DNA from: Taibaiella lutea
GTDB taxonomy: Bacteria; Bacteroidota; Bacteroidia; Chitinophagales; Chitinophagaceae
Length of the DNA: 64,000 nt
Reading direction: 5' to 3'
Assembly (NCBI RefSeq): GCF_008629695.1
Contig: NZ_VWSH01000003.1
Coordinates: forward strand, 371,688-435,687
Part shown: piece by piece, positions 43,301 through 52,922 of the stretch
Layout of the letters: every line of letters begins with the position of its first letter
How positions within the stretch are numbered: position 1 is the stretch's first letter
The notes under the pieces: generated by a model
What the model was told of the DNA's origin: nothing
What the model saw: the letters and a program-made list of their open reading frames with translations, nothing else
Databases searched by the model: none
Position numbers and translations under genes: made by a program

Positions 43301-43868
43301 AGGATCCTGTAATGGAGTTGATTCGGCAATGCATACTTTGACGGTGTTCCCTAAACCGACAGCAGCTTTCAGCTACAATCCGGTTATTCCGCAAACAAAT
43401 GTGCCAACGACCTTTGTAAATGCAAGCCAGAATGCCACGCGGTATAATTGGAGCTTCGGCGACGGGCAAACCAGTTCCGAAGTAAATCCTGTGCATGATT
43501 ATGCCAGAACAGGAACCTATAATGTGTGTCTGACCGCTTATAACGAAATCGGATGTCCTGATGAAATGTGCAGGAAAGTAAGCGCCGACATTACACCTTT
43601 GGCAGATATTCCGACCGGATTCAGCCCTAATGGCGATGGTTCCAATGATGTTTTGTACGTAAGAGGTTACAGTATAGCCACTATGAATTTAAAGATCTAT
43701 AACCGTTGGGGTGAATTAGTATTTGAATCAAACAGCCAGGATCATGGCTGGGATGGCACCTATAAAGGCAAGCCACAGGAAATGGAAGCCTATGCCTTTG
43801 TGCTTCAGGTTACATTCCTTGACGGAACAAATTATCATAAACAAGGAAATGTTACTTTATTGAGGTAA
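40323..43868 (+). CDS. secreted SBBP/PKD-repeat protein with CHU_C type IX sorting domain
   Basis: 1181 residues from ATG 40323, which gives a clean signal peptide (MKKLFIFLTYIFCLSITVLA). N-terminal DUF7948-type domain (VENQGQWQQPFLYKGISANA), a run of SBBP propeller repeats (for example YSTYIGGAQDDLPHSLVVDQ and YSTFIGGSNNDAAYVLAFDT), four PKD domains (YFWDFDDGG, YQWFFGDGG, YNWAFTDGQ, YNWSFGDGQ) and a C-terminal CHU_C domain (IPTGFSPNGDGSNDVLYVRG ... YNRWGELVFES). The last is a type-B signal for the type IX secretion system. Surface or secreted adhesin or scaffold expected; ligand unknown. The in-frame start at 40284 adds 13 residues and spoils the signal peptide. Confidence 0.9.
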   Translation: MKKLFIFLTYIFCLSITVLAQQNSGPLPLLFVENQGQWQQPFLYKGISANADIYLENGGITYVVGDAGNPEKIHAVKEDGLQDATLKYHAYKMKWIGANLKPTTEGSKKQSFYHNYYLGKDAAHWKSKVPVFGNIDYKNIYPKIDLHISSDKGHAKYDFIVNAGADAAQIRVAFEGLNGMKINQGSLLLQTSVGTITEMAPYAYQYINGSLKEVRCEYKLSGNELTYTFPDGYDKAQNLIIDPTVVFATLTGSTADNWGFTATYDKNGNFYAGGIVGGLGYPTTTGAFQVVFHGGTTPSTELPCDISITKFNPGGTVPIYSTYIGGAQDDLPHSLVVDQNDNLALVGKTLSIDYPVSSTAFDGVANGGYDIIVTKFNATGTALIGSTYVGGSNDDGTNVTSGFYGNHGTLRYNYGDASRSEILCDKQGNVYVAASTQSGNFPLTPTAAKSNLGGTQDGVFFKLNTTLSTMTYSTFIGGSNNDAAYVLAFDTAQANVYVAGGTQSSDFHTSIMTGAYHNVYQGGLADGYILKFLNSGNYALQKGTFIGTSAYDQCYGLQNDLENNVYVMGQTLGAFPVSAGVYSNAGSRQFLQKLNSNLTTSIYSTVFGTGATSTPNISPVAFLVDTCQNVYISGWGSNIPLDDGSSSGLTTTGLPITGNALQSTTDGNDFYFIVLSKNALSLLYGTYFGAAGKGEHVDGGTSRFNPDGVVYQAICASCGGGTGFPATPGAYSTVNGSNNCNLGALKIAFNLGSVRAQADANPNATGCAPLTVNFGNNSSNATSYFWDFDDGGATSTAFAPTHTFNTPNTYEVMMVAINPNACKTHDTVYLTVVVLTDTIHADFNFQLLDTCTNPHINITNTSLPLQGQTQANSTYQWFFGDGGTSNAVSPGSHNYSGPGTYNVMMIMTNPDACNSPDTVVKTLSFEQLFVDAAFNMPDSICLGDSATFVNNSVNGVTYNWAFTDGQDIANTQSTGYRFNTVGTFTVKLIVTNPGSCNGVDSAMHTLTVFPKPTAAFSYNPVIPQTNVPTTFVNASQNATRYNWSFGDGQTSSEVNPVHDYARTGTYNVCLTAYNEIGCPDEMCRKVSADITPLADIPTGFSPNGDGSNDVLYVRGYSIATMNLKIYNRWGELVFESNSQDHGWDGTYKGKPQEMEAYAFVLQVTFLDGTNYHKQGNVTLLR

Positions 43869-43889
43869 TTTCATTCTTTTAAATAAATA

Positions 43890-43966
43890 AAGCACTGATT
43901 TTTAATGGATTTCAGAATAAAATGACCATTTCATTTTTTCTGATATGTTCCTGAAAATCAGTGCTT
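43890..43966 (+). terminator. probable terminator with a large loop
   Basis: AAGCACTGATTTT (43890-43902) pairs with AAAATCAGTGCTT (43954-43966), 13 bp perfect, with 51 bases between that can fold further; followed by CTTTTT. Confidence 0.6.
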
Positions 43967-44051
43967 CTTTTTATCAGGATATTAATGCATTTTCAAGGAA
44001 AAGCCTTCCACATTTTATCCTCAATCAAGCCATTATTACATGGCAAAAACA

Positions 44052-44083
44052 TTTGATAAAGCCCTTATTTTTTAGTACTTTTG
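44052..44083 (+). promoter_or_regulatory. gyrB promoter
   Basis: TTTG (44052-44055), 20 bases, TACTTTTG (44076-44083): complete Bacteroidota promoter. Leader to the gyrB ATG is about 115 bases. Confidence 0.82.
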
Positions 44084-44102
44084 CGTAGTAAATTTCAGAT
44101 TC

Positions 44103-44124
44103 ACAAAACAATTAATTGTTTTGT
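44103..44124. repeat. perfect palindrome in the gyrB leader
   Basis: 22-bp perfect inverted repeat with centre at AATT (half-site ACAAAACAATT), beginning about 12-14 bases after the predicted gyrB transcription start. Could be an operator or a leader hairpin. Confidence 0.6.
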
Positions 44125-44196
44125 TGCGGTTCAAATTATTATGGCCGCAAATATGGTACTGAATTTCATTTCTCAAACAAAAATTTCGTTGTTTAA

Positions 44197-46185
<1,989 letters not shown>

Positions 46186-46199
46186 CTTGATTATGAATT

Positions 46200-46245
46200 T
46201 ATACACAAAGTTGCCAATTTTCGAAAATTGGCAACTTTGTGTATA
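46200..46245 (+). terminator. gyrB terminator, 46-bp perfect palindrome
   Basis: Perfect inverted repeat centred at TTTTCGAAAA and extending through AAAGTTGCCAA to TATACAC. It begins 14 bases after the gyrB stop and shares its GTTGCCAA core with the hairpins at 4903 and 47351. Confidence 0.85.
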
Positions 46246-46262
46246 TAAAACCTATACCTATT

Positions 46263-47270
46263 ATGAAAAAAAAGAAATTTCCCTTACTTGTAATTATTAG
46301 CGTTTTTTCATTTTTTAGCTGCAAACATGAAGATAAGCCAACTCCAACCCCGTCGACTACCACGGATATCTACATTGCAGGAAATAAAAACTATAGTTCA
46401 GGAAATCCGATTCCGGTATATTGGAAAAATGGGGAAGCCCACAACCTTTCCTTAGGAAGCTATTCATCCGGAATTGCAAAATCAATTAGCGTTTCAGGAA
46501 ATGATGTCTATGTTTGCGGATCAGTAACCGAAGGCATATATAAAGCTGCGGCTTATTGGAAGAATGATACATTGCACACATTAACGGATGAAGTCCATGA
46601 TGCCATTGCAACGGGAATTACAGTTGAAAACAATGACGTTTATATTTTGGGTCAGGAGTATAATGCTTCAACTATCCGGGTGCCTAAATATTGGAAAAAC
46701 GGATTAGAAACGGTTCTCACTAATGGAACGAATGATGCTTTGGGAGAAAAGATGATAGTTAAAAACGGAGAGGTTTATATAGCCGGATATGAATATGTTG
46801 GCACTACAATGATACCTAAATATTGGAAAAACGGTGTAGGGATAGAGCTTCCTTCAGTCGATTCCAAGACCCGGGCATCAGCATTAACCTTTGTCGGTAA
46901 TGATTTGTATATAGCCGGGAGTAATTTTCAAAATGGAGATATGGGAGTTATTTATTGGAAGAATGGAAATCTGCAAGTCCTTTCACAAGGATTGTCTTAT
47001 GTGCATGTCAATTCTGTTGCTGTTTCGGGGAATGATGTGTATATCGGCTATACCGATGAATTGCAAGCCGGAAAATATTGGAAAAACAATACACTTATTC
47101 CACTAATGGATGGAAGTTCGGTTGCGTCATTGACAGATTTATATTCTTATGAATCAGATATTTACATGCTTGGAAATGTTGGAGAAAATACCATTTTATG
47201 GAAGAATAATTCCAAAATTGCAACTGATACCAATGCCAGCTTTGAAGATATACAGATAGTACAACATTAA
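46263..47270 (+). CDS. lipoprotein with seven YWKNG repeats, probable beta-propeller
   Basis: 335 residues from ATG 46263 (MKKKKFPLLVIISVFSFFSC), giving a lipoprotein signal with C20 as the lipidated residue. A Thr/Pro linker follows. The rest is seven repeats of about 40-46 residues, each with a YWKNG-like motif: VYWKNGEAHNL, AYWKNDTLHTL, KYWKNGLETVL, KYWKNGVGIEL, IYWKNGNLQVL, KYWKNNTLIPL and LWKNNSKIA. Seven units with alternating NDVYIxG strands suggest one seven-bladed propeller. Function unknown. The in-frame start at 46239 lies partly in the gyrB terminator and is rejected. Confidence 0.75.
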   Translation: MKKKKFPLLVIISVFSFFSCKHEDKPTPTPSTTTDIYIAGNKNYSSGNPIPVYWKNGEAHNLSLGSYSSGIAKSISVSGNDVYVCGSVTEGIYKAAAYWKNDTLHTLTDEVHDAIATGITVENNDVYILGQEYNASTIRVPKYWKNGLETVLTNGTNDALGEKMIVKNGEVYIAGYEYVGTTMIPKYWKNGVGIELPSVDSKTRASALTFVGNDLYIAGSNFQNGDMGVIYWKNGNLQVLSQGLSYVHVNSVAVSGNDVYIGYTDELQAGKYWKNNTLIPLMDGSSVASLTDLYSYESDIYMLGNVGENTILWKNNSKIATDTNASFEDIQIVQH

Positions 47271-47350
47271 TGCAATCGATACGACCTATAAAAATTCTGA
47301 TTTAAGATAACTCCAGAAAAACTTTTGCTCTTTCAGATGTCTTAATACTT

Positions 47351-47380
47351 GTTTGCCAACTTCTTAAAAAGTTGGCAAAC
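47351..47380 (+). terminator. terminator after the YWKNG lipoprotein
   Basis: 12-bp perfect stem GTTTGCCAACTT (47351-47362) with AAGTTGGCAAAC (47369-47380). Same GTTGGCAA core as the hairpins at 4903 and 46200. Confidence 0.8.
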
Positions 47381-47447
47381 TCATTCTCTAAAGGTTCTGG
47401 TTTCGCCATTTAACGCGGTTTTAACCCTGCCTCAGATATGGTATTTT

Positions 47448-47455
47448 TATTTTTG
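47448..47455 (+). promoter_or_regulatory. batD promoter -7 element
   Basis: TATTTTTG, exact TAnnTTTG, 38 bases before the batD ATG. No TTTG is found at the -33 position. Confidence 0.5.
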
Positions 47456-47493
47456 TACGTTATAAAAACCAATTATAGTATTTTGCTACAGAT

Positions 47494-49506
47494 ATGATTA
47501 GGAAAGGTTTCATTTGGATATTTATATTGGCATGCTTTCATCTGAATGCTTTAGCGCAGGAAATGGTTTTTTCTGCTCAGGCGAGTTCACAACAGGTTGG
47601 CACTAAAGATCAGTTTCAGGTTACTTTTATTCTTACCAATGCCGAAGGCGCAAGTAACTTCAGGCCGCCTTCTTTCTCCGGATTTTCAATTGTGGGCGGC
47701 CCATATCAATCAAACAACAGTAGCATCACTATCATAAATGGGCAGACGAAGCAAACCAATTCTTTAAACATTACTTATGTTTTAGTGCCAAATAAAGCAG
47801 GACTTCTTACGGTTGGGCCTGCAAAAGTCAGCTACAATGGTCATGACGTAGCTTCCAACGCAATTAATATCCAGGCTGTAAACGGAAGCCTTGCACAGCA
47901 GCAGCCACGCAGGCGGCAAAGCATGGATCCTTTTGGGGACGAAGACGACCCTTTTGCACAAATGCAAAGAATGCGTCAGCAAATGATGCAGCAAATGTCG
48001 CAGGCACAGCAAAGCCGCAGGCAACAGGCACAGCAACAAAACGACCAGTTGCAGAGCATGAGCGAAGAAAATATCAATAAGAACATTTTTATAAAAGTTC
48101 AGGTTGATAAGACGAATCCATACGTTGGCGAGCAGATAACAGTGAGCTATAAGTTATATACAAGATTGGCTATGAACGTAAGTCTTTCCCAGCTGCCATC
48201 ATTGAATGGTTTCTGGAGCCAGGATTTCCAAATTCCCAATCCGCCCAAACCTGTTGAAGAAGTTATAAACGGACAACGATATCAGGTTTTTCTGCTTAAA
48301 AAAACAGCCTTGTTTCCACAGCAAGACGGTACCCTTGTTTTAGACCCTGCAAAGGCTGATGGCGTTGTGCGTGTAGTACAGCAAGTAAAAGGCCGTAATC
48401 CATTTGCCGACGATCCTGCTTTCGGTTCTTTTTTTATGGACGATCCGTTTTTCAATCAGGATATGTTTTCAGGATATAATTATAAGGATGTTCCTGTAAA
48501 ACTTTCGAGTACACCCGTCAAGATAAATGTAAGACCATTACCGCTCGAAAAACAACCGGCTTCCTTTACAGGCGCTGTTGGTAATTTCACGGTAAGTACG
48601 GAAATGGATAAACATTCCTTAAGTACGGATGACGCGGCGAAATTCACTTTTACTATTAAAGGTAGCGGTAACCTGAAATTGATAGTTAATCCAAAAATTC
48701 AGTTTCCGGCAGAGCTGGGTGTATATGAACCTCAGGTAACAGACACCATCACCAGCAGGAATCCGGCTATTACAGGAAGTAAGATATTTTCCTATAACAT
48801 GAATCCGCAAACCCCGGGCGATTATGTAATTCCTGCTGTTAAATTTTCCTATTACGATGTAGCAACCGGCAGCTATAAAGAGTCTGTAACTGAGCCTATC
48901 AAAATACATGTAACGAAAGGGAAACATTATAATCCCAATGCGGCAAAAAGCCTGGCATTGAGCGATATCCACGATATTAATAAAGCTGCTTTTGTAACCA
49001 ATAGTGGCAATACGAATCCGATAGTAACAAGGCCGTGGTATTGGATGCTGTACGGCATAAGTTTAATCGGTTTGATTGTACTACTGATGCGTAAAAAGCA
49101 ACAGGAAGTTTATGAAGGAAATCAGGCCTTATTTAAAAATAAAAAGGCTAACAAGATTGCATGGAAGCGTTTGGCTACGGCACGCAAGCTATTGCCGCAA
49201 CAGCAACATAAAGCTTTCTATGAAGAGGTGTCAAAAGCAATATGGCTGTATCTCAGCGATAAATTAAGTATTCCGTTATCGCATCTCTCCAAAGAAACGA
49301 TGGAAGATGAGCTGACGCTTAAAAATGTACCGGCTGCGCAAGTAAACAGAGTAAAAAGTCTGGTATTGGAATGCGAGATGGCCCTTTACAGCCCTTCCGG
49401 CGGTCAGCAACAGCGTCAACACACCTTGGAAGAAGCGGTAGGAACCATAGGTGAATTGGAAATCGTATTGAAAAATAAGAAAAATGCTACGCAGTATGCG
49501 GGTTAA
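47494..49506 (+). CDS. batD: BatD family protein (aerotolerance operon)
   Basis: 670 residues. Signal peptide (FIWIFILACFHLNALAQ), then BatD domains: FRPPSFSGFSIVGGPYQSNN and NITYVLVPNKAGLLTVGPAK are typical. A Gln/Met-rich low-complexity stretch (about 130-190, QQMMQQMSQAQQS) is inserted between beta domains. One membrane helix near residue 510-530 (WYWMLYGISLIGLIVLLMRK) and a cytoplasmic helical tail end the protein. Bat proteins form a membrane complex linked to oxygen tolerance in Bacteroides; biochemical role unknown. batE follows after ten bases, but batA, batB and batC are not visible here. Confidence 0.88.
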   Translation: MIRKGFIWIFILACFHLNALAQEMVFSAQASSQQVGTKDQFQVTFILTNAEGASNFRPPSFSGFSIVGGPYQSNNSSITIINGQTKQTNSLNITYVLVPNKAGLLTVGPAKVSYNGHDVASNAINIQAVNGSLAQQQPRRRQSMDPFGDEDDPFAQMQRMRQQMMQQMSQAQQSRRQQAQQQNDQLQSMSEENINKNIFIKVQVDKTNPYVGEQITVSYKLYTRLAMNVSLSQLPSLNGFWSQDFQIPNPPKPVEEVINGQRYQVFLLKKTALFPQQDGTLVLDPAKADGVVRVVQQVKGRNPFADDPAFGSFFMDDPFFNQDMFSGYNYKDVPVKLSSTPVKINVRPLPLEKQPASFTGAVGNFTVSTEMDKHSLSTDDAAKFTFTIKGSGNLKLIVNPKIQFPAELGVYEPQVTDTITSRNPAITGSKIFSYNMNPQTPGDYVIPAVKFSYYDVATGSYKESVTEPIKIHVTKGKHYNPNAAKSLALSDIHDINKAAFVTNSGNTNPIVTRPWYWMLYGISLIGLIVLLMRKKQQEVYEGNQALFKNKKANKIAWKRLATARKLLPQQQHKAFYEEVSKAIWLYLSDKLSIPLSHLSKETMEDELTLKNVPAAQVNRVKSLVLECEMALYSPSGGQQQRQHTLEEAVGTIGELEIVLKNKKNATQYAG

Positions 49507-49516
49507 AGGATTGTAT

Positions 49517-50281
49517 ATGAAATCGAATTTCAGGAATTATTTTTTGATGTTTGTATTGTTGCTTATCAGCGCTCCTGTTTTTGCTGCTGATAACGATGCT
49601 GCATTATGGAAAAATGCCAACCAGCTTTATGTACAAAAGAGTTATGATAGCGCTGCCAGGATTTATGAGACTTTATTAAAGACAAACGAAGGCAATGCGC
49701 AGCTGCACTATAATACAGGCAATGCTTATTTCAGATCGAATAAAATAGGGCTTGCCGTTTTGCATTATGAAAAAGCAGCACGCCTTGACCCATCCAACAA
49801 AGAAATAAGTGATAATCTTTTATTGGCCAGATCAAAAGTGCAGGACAATATGCAGGAAACAAACCCTATCTTTTTTGTAGCCTGGTGGAATGCATTGAAT
49901 CATGCTATCAATGTTGATATGTGGGCTATTGTGACATTGATTATCTTCTTAGCAGTTCTTTCATTGTTATACTTTGCCCGTATGAAGAAGGGAAGTTTTT
50001 CCAATGCCGGCAGATGGATTTCATTGTGCGTAGCTATATTCCTGCTTTGCGGTACTATGACATGGATTTCTTACAATGAATTTGCGCATCCGGGCAAAGC
50101 AGTTGTTATAACTACTAATGCGGTCTTCCTGCAAACGCCACAAAGTAATGGTAAAGTAATAGGCAGCCTACCTGAAGGCTTGGTAATAGAGATTTTGAAG
50201 AAACAGGACGGGTTTTATAATGTAGCATTGCAAAACGGAAAATCCGGCTGGATTGCAGCAACGGAAATTGGAGAAGTGTAA
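49517..50281 (+). CDS. batE: BatE-like TPR and SH3 domain protein
   Basis: 254 residues from ATG 49517 (MKSNFRNYFLMFVLLLISAP). After the signal peptide come TPR repeats (about 25-105, NQLYVQKSYDSAARIYETLL, NTGNAYFRSNKIGLAVLHYE), two membrane helices (about 130-185) and a C-terminal bacterial SH3 domain (about 200-254, GKVIGSLPEGLVIEILKKQD). This is the BatE layout and it follows batD. The longer start at 49484 overlaps batD and is not needed. Probably in a complex with the other Bat proteins. Confidence 0.85.
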   Translation: MKSNFRNYFLMFVLLLISAPVFAADNDAALWKNANQLYVQKSYDSAARIYETLLKTNEGNAQLHYNTGNAYFRSNKIGLAVLHYEKAARLDPSNKEISDNLLLARSKVQDNMQETNPIFFVAWWNALNHAINVDMWAIVTLIIFLAVLSLLYFARMKKGSFSNAGRWISLCVAIFLLCGTMTWISYNEFAHPGKAVVITTNAVFLQTPQSNGKVIGSLPEGLVIEILKKQDGFYNVALQNGKSGWIAATEIGEV

Positions 50282-50302
50282 AACAAAAATCAGTTTAAGA
50301 TA

Positions 50303-50337
50303 AAAAAAGTTGATGGTTTGTTGCCATCAACTTTTTT
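50303..50337 (+). terminator. terminator after batE
   Basis: Stem AAAAAAGTTGATGG with CCATCAACTTTTTT, 7-base loop. It lies between batE and the convergent peptidase gene and can serve both. Confidence 0.9.
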
Positions 50338-50356
50338 GTTTTGCTTTATATATTTC

Positions 50357-52387
50357 CTACAAAGTTTCTTTCAGCCATTTAAAGAATTCACGTTGCCAAA
50401 CCAGGCCATTGTGAGCGTGTAATACCCAGTGATTCTCATTTGGGATATACAGTAATTTGCTCTTAATACCTTTTAATTGCGCTGCCTGAAAAGCTTCCAA
50501 TCCTTGCTCTATCGGAACACGGAAATCAATACCACCCTGAATAATCATAATAGGTGTATTCCATTTCGCAATGTAATTAGACGGATTGTATTCACCGTAA
50601 CTTTTAGGAGTTGGGCTGTCCCAATAATTACCACCTAAATCAAAATTGGCAAACCACAATTCTTCCGTAGTACCGTACCAGCTTTTCATGTCAAACAAAC
50701 CATCATGTGCAATGAATGTTTTAAAACGATTATCATGAATGCCTGCCAACATGTAAACGCTGTAGCCACCATAACTTGCACCAACACACCCTAACCTGTT
50801 TTTATCGACATAGCTCTCTTTAGATACATCATCAATAGCGGCAAGATAATCGCGCATCGGCTGGCCACCCCAATCTTTAGCAATGTCTTCGTTCCACTTT
50901 ACACCCCAACCCGGCATACCGCGACGATTTGGTGCAACAACGATATAACCATTTGCAGCCATCAGCTGAAAATTCCAACGCACACTATAGAATTGAGTAA
51001 GCGCTGATTCAGGTCCACCCTGGCAATATAATAATGTCGGATATTTTTTTGATGGATCAAAATTAGGAGGATAAATAACCCATACACCCATTTCCTTACC
51101 ATCAGAAGTTTTTACCATTCTTAATTTAGTATCACTCATTGCAATGTTGCTGTAAACAGCATCATTCACATGCGTCAAAGCTTTCATTTCACCGCCTTTC
51201 AAATCAACACTGAATAATTCAGTGGCATGATTCATATCCGTACGCGAAACAACAAGCTGATTACCGTTTTGCGCAGCTATACCTGTAACATCATAATCGC
51301 CTTTTGTTATCTGAGCTACTATCTGCTTCGATTTTATAGTGGTAAACGGAGGAACATTTGTACCGAATAATTGAATAGTGCCTTTTATTGCAGCATTGAA
51401 ATAAATCCTGTCGTCTTTGGCAGCCCAGAAAAATCCGCCATCAACAGTCTCATCCCAATCGGCAGTTAAATTTGCTTTAGCTTTTGATGCCCAATCCATA
51501 ACCACAATATCATTTTTATCTGCTTCATAACCATCACGTTTCATACTAAGCCAGCCCAGTTTTTTGCCATCGTTACTGAAAGCAGGCGCTACATCATAGC
51601 CCACCATCCCTTTTGTCAAATTGGTTGTTTTCGCATCGCCAATATCATAAGCATAGATATCTGTATTGGTGCTTTGTGCGTAAGCCTTGCCCACAGCCTT
51701 TTTGCAGACATAAACAATTGTTTTGCTGTCCGGACTGAAAATGAAATCTTCAGCACCGCCAAAAGGCTTTTGCGGACAGTCATAAGGTTCGTTTTCCAGA
51801 ATATCACGTACCGGCGTACGTGGATTATGGATGCTTAATACAAATACATGCGATACTTTGCCATCATTCCATTTGTCCCAATGACGGATATTCAAATCGG
51901 TATAGATCTGCGCTGTGCTATTCTTTACATCATCATAAATTTCTTTGCCTAAAACTTTAGTCGCGGAAACTTCTTTTGAAAAAGCTACCCATTCACCATC
52001 CGGAGAAATGCGTACATTCTCTGCGTCTTGTAACCGGTCGCAAAAAGGAGCCCAGGTTTTACCCATATCCTTGCTTACAAACACCTGATTGTCCTTTTGT
52101 GCATATAAACCATTTTTATCCCATTGAACAAAAGATTTATCTCCCATCACATCTGTTTTGGTCGATTGGCCATTATCAAGATTGATAAAGAAATAATCAT
52201 GTGCAGTCTTCTCGGTGGCAAGATCTACTTTCCCCACACTGTACAAAAGGGTTTTACCATCGGGGCTTGAACCCAAAGATGCAACTTTGCCCAATGACCA
52301 TAATAGCTCCGGCGTCATAAGATTTTTACCTTGACCGAACATAACAGCCGGCATCATTAATAAAAGGAATAGAGATATTTTTTTCAT
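50357..52387 (-). CDS. S9 family prolyl oligopeptidase / dipeptidyl aminopeptidase
   Basis: 676 residues. Signal peptide (MKKISLFLLLMMPAVMFG), an N-terminal WD-like beta-propeller (about 25-400, with PDGEWVAFSKEV and SPDSKTIVYVCKK blades), and a C-terminal alpha/beta hydrolase domain. The nucleophile is S538 in CVGASYGGYSVYM; the Asp is in IMIIQGGIDFRVP and the His in PNENHWVLH. It cleaves short peptides in the periplasm; acylaminoacyl-peptidase or DPP-type specificity cannot be told apart. It is monocistronic with convergent neighbour batE. Confidence 0.9.
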   Translation of the reverse strand: MKKISLFLLLMMPAVMFGQGKNLMTPELLWSLGKVASLGSSPDGKTLLYSVGKVDLATEKTAHDYFFINLDNGQSTKTDVMGDKSFVQWDKNGLYAQKDNQVFVSKDMGKTWAPFCDRLQDAENVRISPDGEWVAFSKEVSATKVLGKEIYDDVKNSTAQIYTDLNIRHWDKWNDGKVSHVFVLSIHNPRTPVRDILENEPYDCPQKPFGGAEDFIFSPDSKTIVYVCKKAVGKAYAQSTNTDIYAYDIGDAKTTNLTKGMVGYDVAPAFSNDGKKLGWLSMKRDGYEADKNDIVVMDWASKAKANLTADWDETVDGGFFWAAKDDRIYFNAAIKGTIQLFGTNVPPFTTIKSKQIVAQITKGDYDVTGIAAQNGNQLVVSRTDMNHATELFSVDLKGGEMKALTHVNDAVYSNIAMSDTKLRMVKTSDGKEMGVWVIYPPNFDPSKKYPTLLYCQGGPESALTQFYSVRWNFQLMAANGYIVVAPNRRGMPGWGVKWNEDIAKDWGGQPMRDYLAAIDDVSKESYVDKNRLGCVGASYGGYSVYMLAGIHDNRFKTFIAHDGLFDMKSWYGTTEELWFANFDLGGNYWDSPTPKSYGEYNPSNYIAKWNTPIMIIQGGIDFRVPIEQGLEAFQAAQLKGIKSKLLYIPNENHWVLHAHNGLVWQREFFKWLKETL

Positions 52388-52441
52388 CCTGCAAATTTGA
52401 ATTATTTTATTTAGATATGATTCCCCCCTTTGGGTGATATT

Positions 52442-52792
52442 TTATAAAAACACTTTTTGATATTCAGCTTCATTAAAGCGGATGGCAACAATGGCATCAT
52501 CTTTCATAATAATGGGTCTTTTAATAGCGCTTGTATACTCCATCATTACATTTATTGCCGCAGCTTGCGTTGTTACATCGTTTTTAATTGCTTCGTCCAG
52601 CTCCTTCCATGTTGTACTGTTTTTATTTATTAAATTTTCCCAACCAAGTTGTTTGCTCCATTGTGTAAGTTTAGCCTTGGAAATGCCTTCTTTTTTATAG
52701 TCGTGAAATGTATAAGGAATGCTGTTTGCTTCCAGAAAAGTTCTTGCCTTTTTAACCGAATCGCAATTGGGAATACCGTAAAGAGTGTACAT
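52442..52792 (-). CDS. ArsC/Spx-like protein (YffB type)
   Basis: 116 residues, thioredoxin-like fold. C10 in GIPNCDSVKKARTFLEANSI is the single N-terminal cysteine of the YffB branch, with RPIIMKDD in place of the RP-cis loop. This is not classic arsenate reductase, which needs an active-site Arg set, and not Spx, which has CxxC. YffB-type proteins may use glutathione; their role is not established. Cytoplasmic. The gene follows no obvious operon. Confidence 0.85.
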   Translation of the reverse strand: MYTLYGIPNCDSVKKARTFLEANSIPYTFHDYKKEGISKAKLTQWSKQLGWENLINKNSTTWKELDEAIKNDVTTQAAAINVMMEYTSAIKRPIIMKDDAIVAIRFNEAEYQKVFL

Positions 52793-52922
52793 TATTAAAT
52801 TTGAAATTAGAATAAATGGAATTTAATTCAATTCTTGGCTTACAAAAGTAAAGAATAAGCGGAAGGAATTATTGGCTAAATTCGCAATGGACATAGAAAG
52901 TATATTTAAAAATAGAGAACAA

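Noticed and set aside
46239-46262. Upstream start for the YWKNG lipoprotein
   Set aside because: It lies in the gyrB terminator palindrome and would put eight residues before an otherwise perfect lipoprotein signal.
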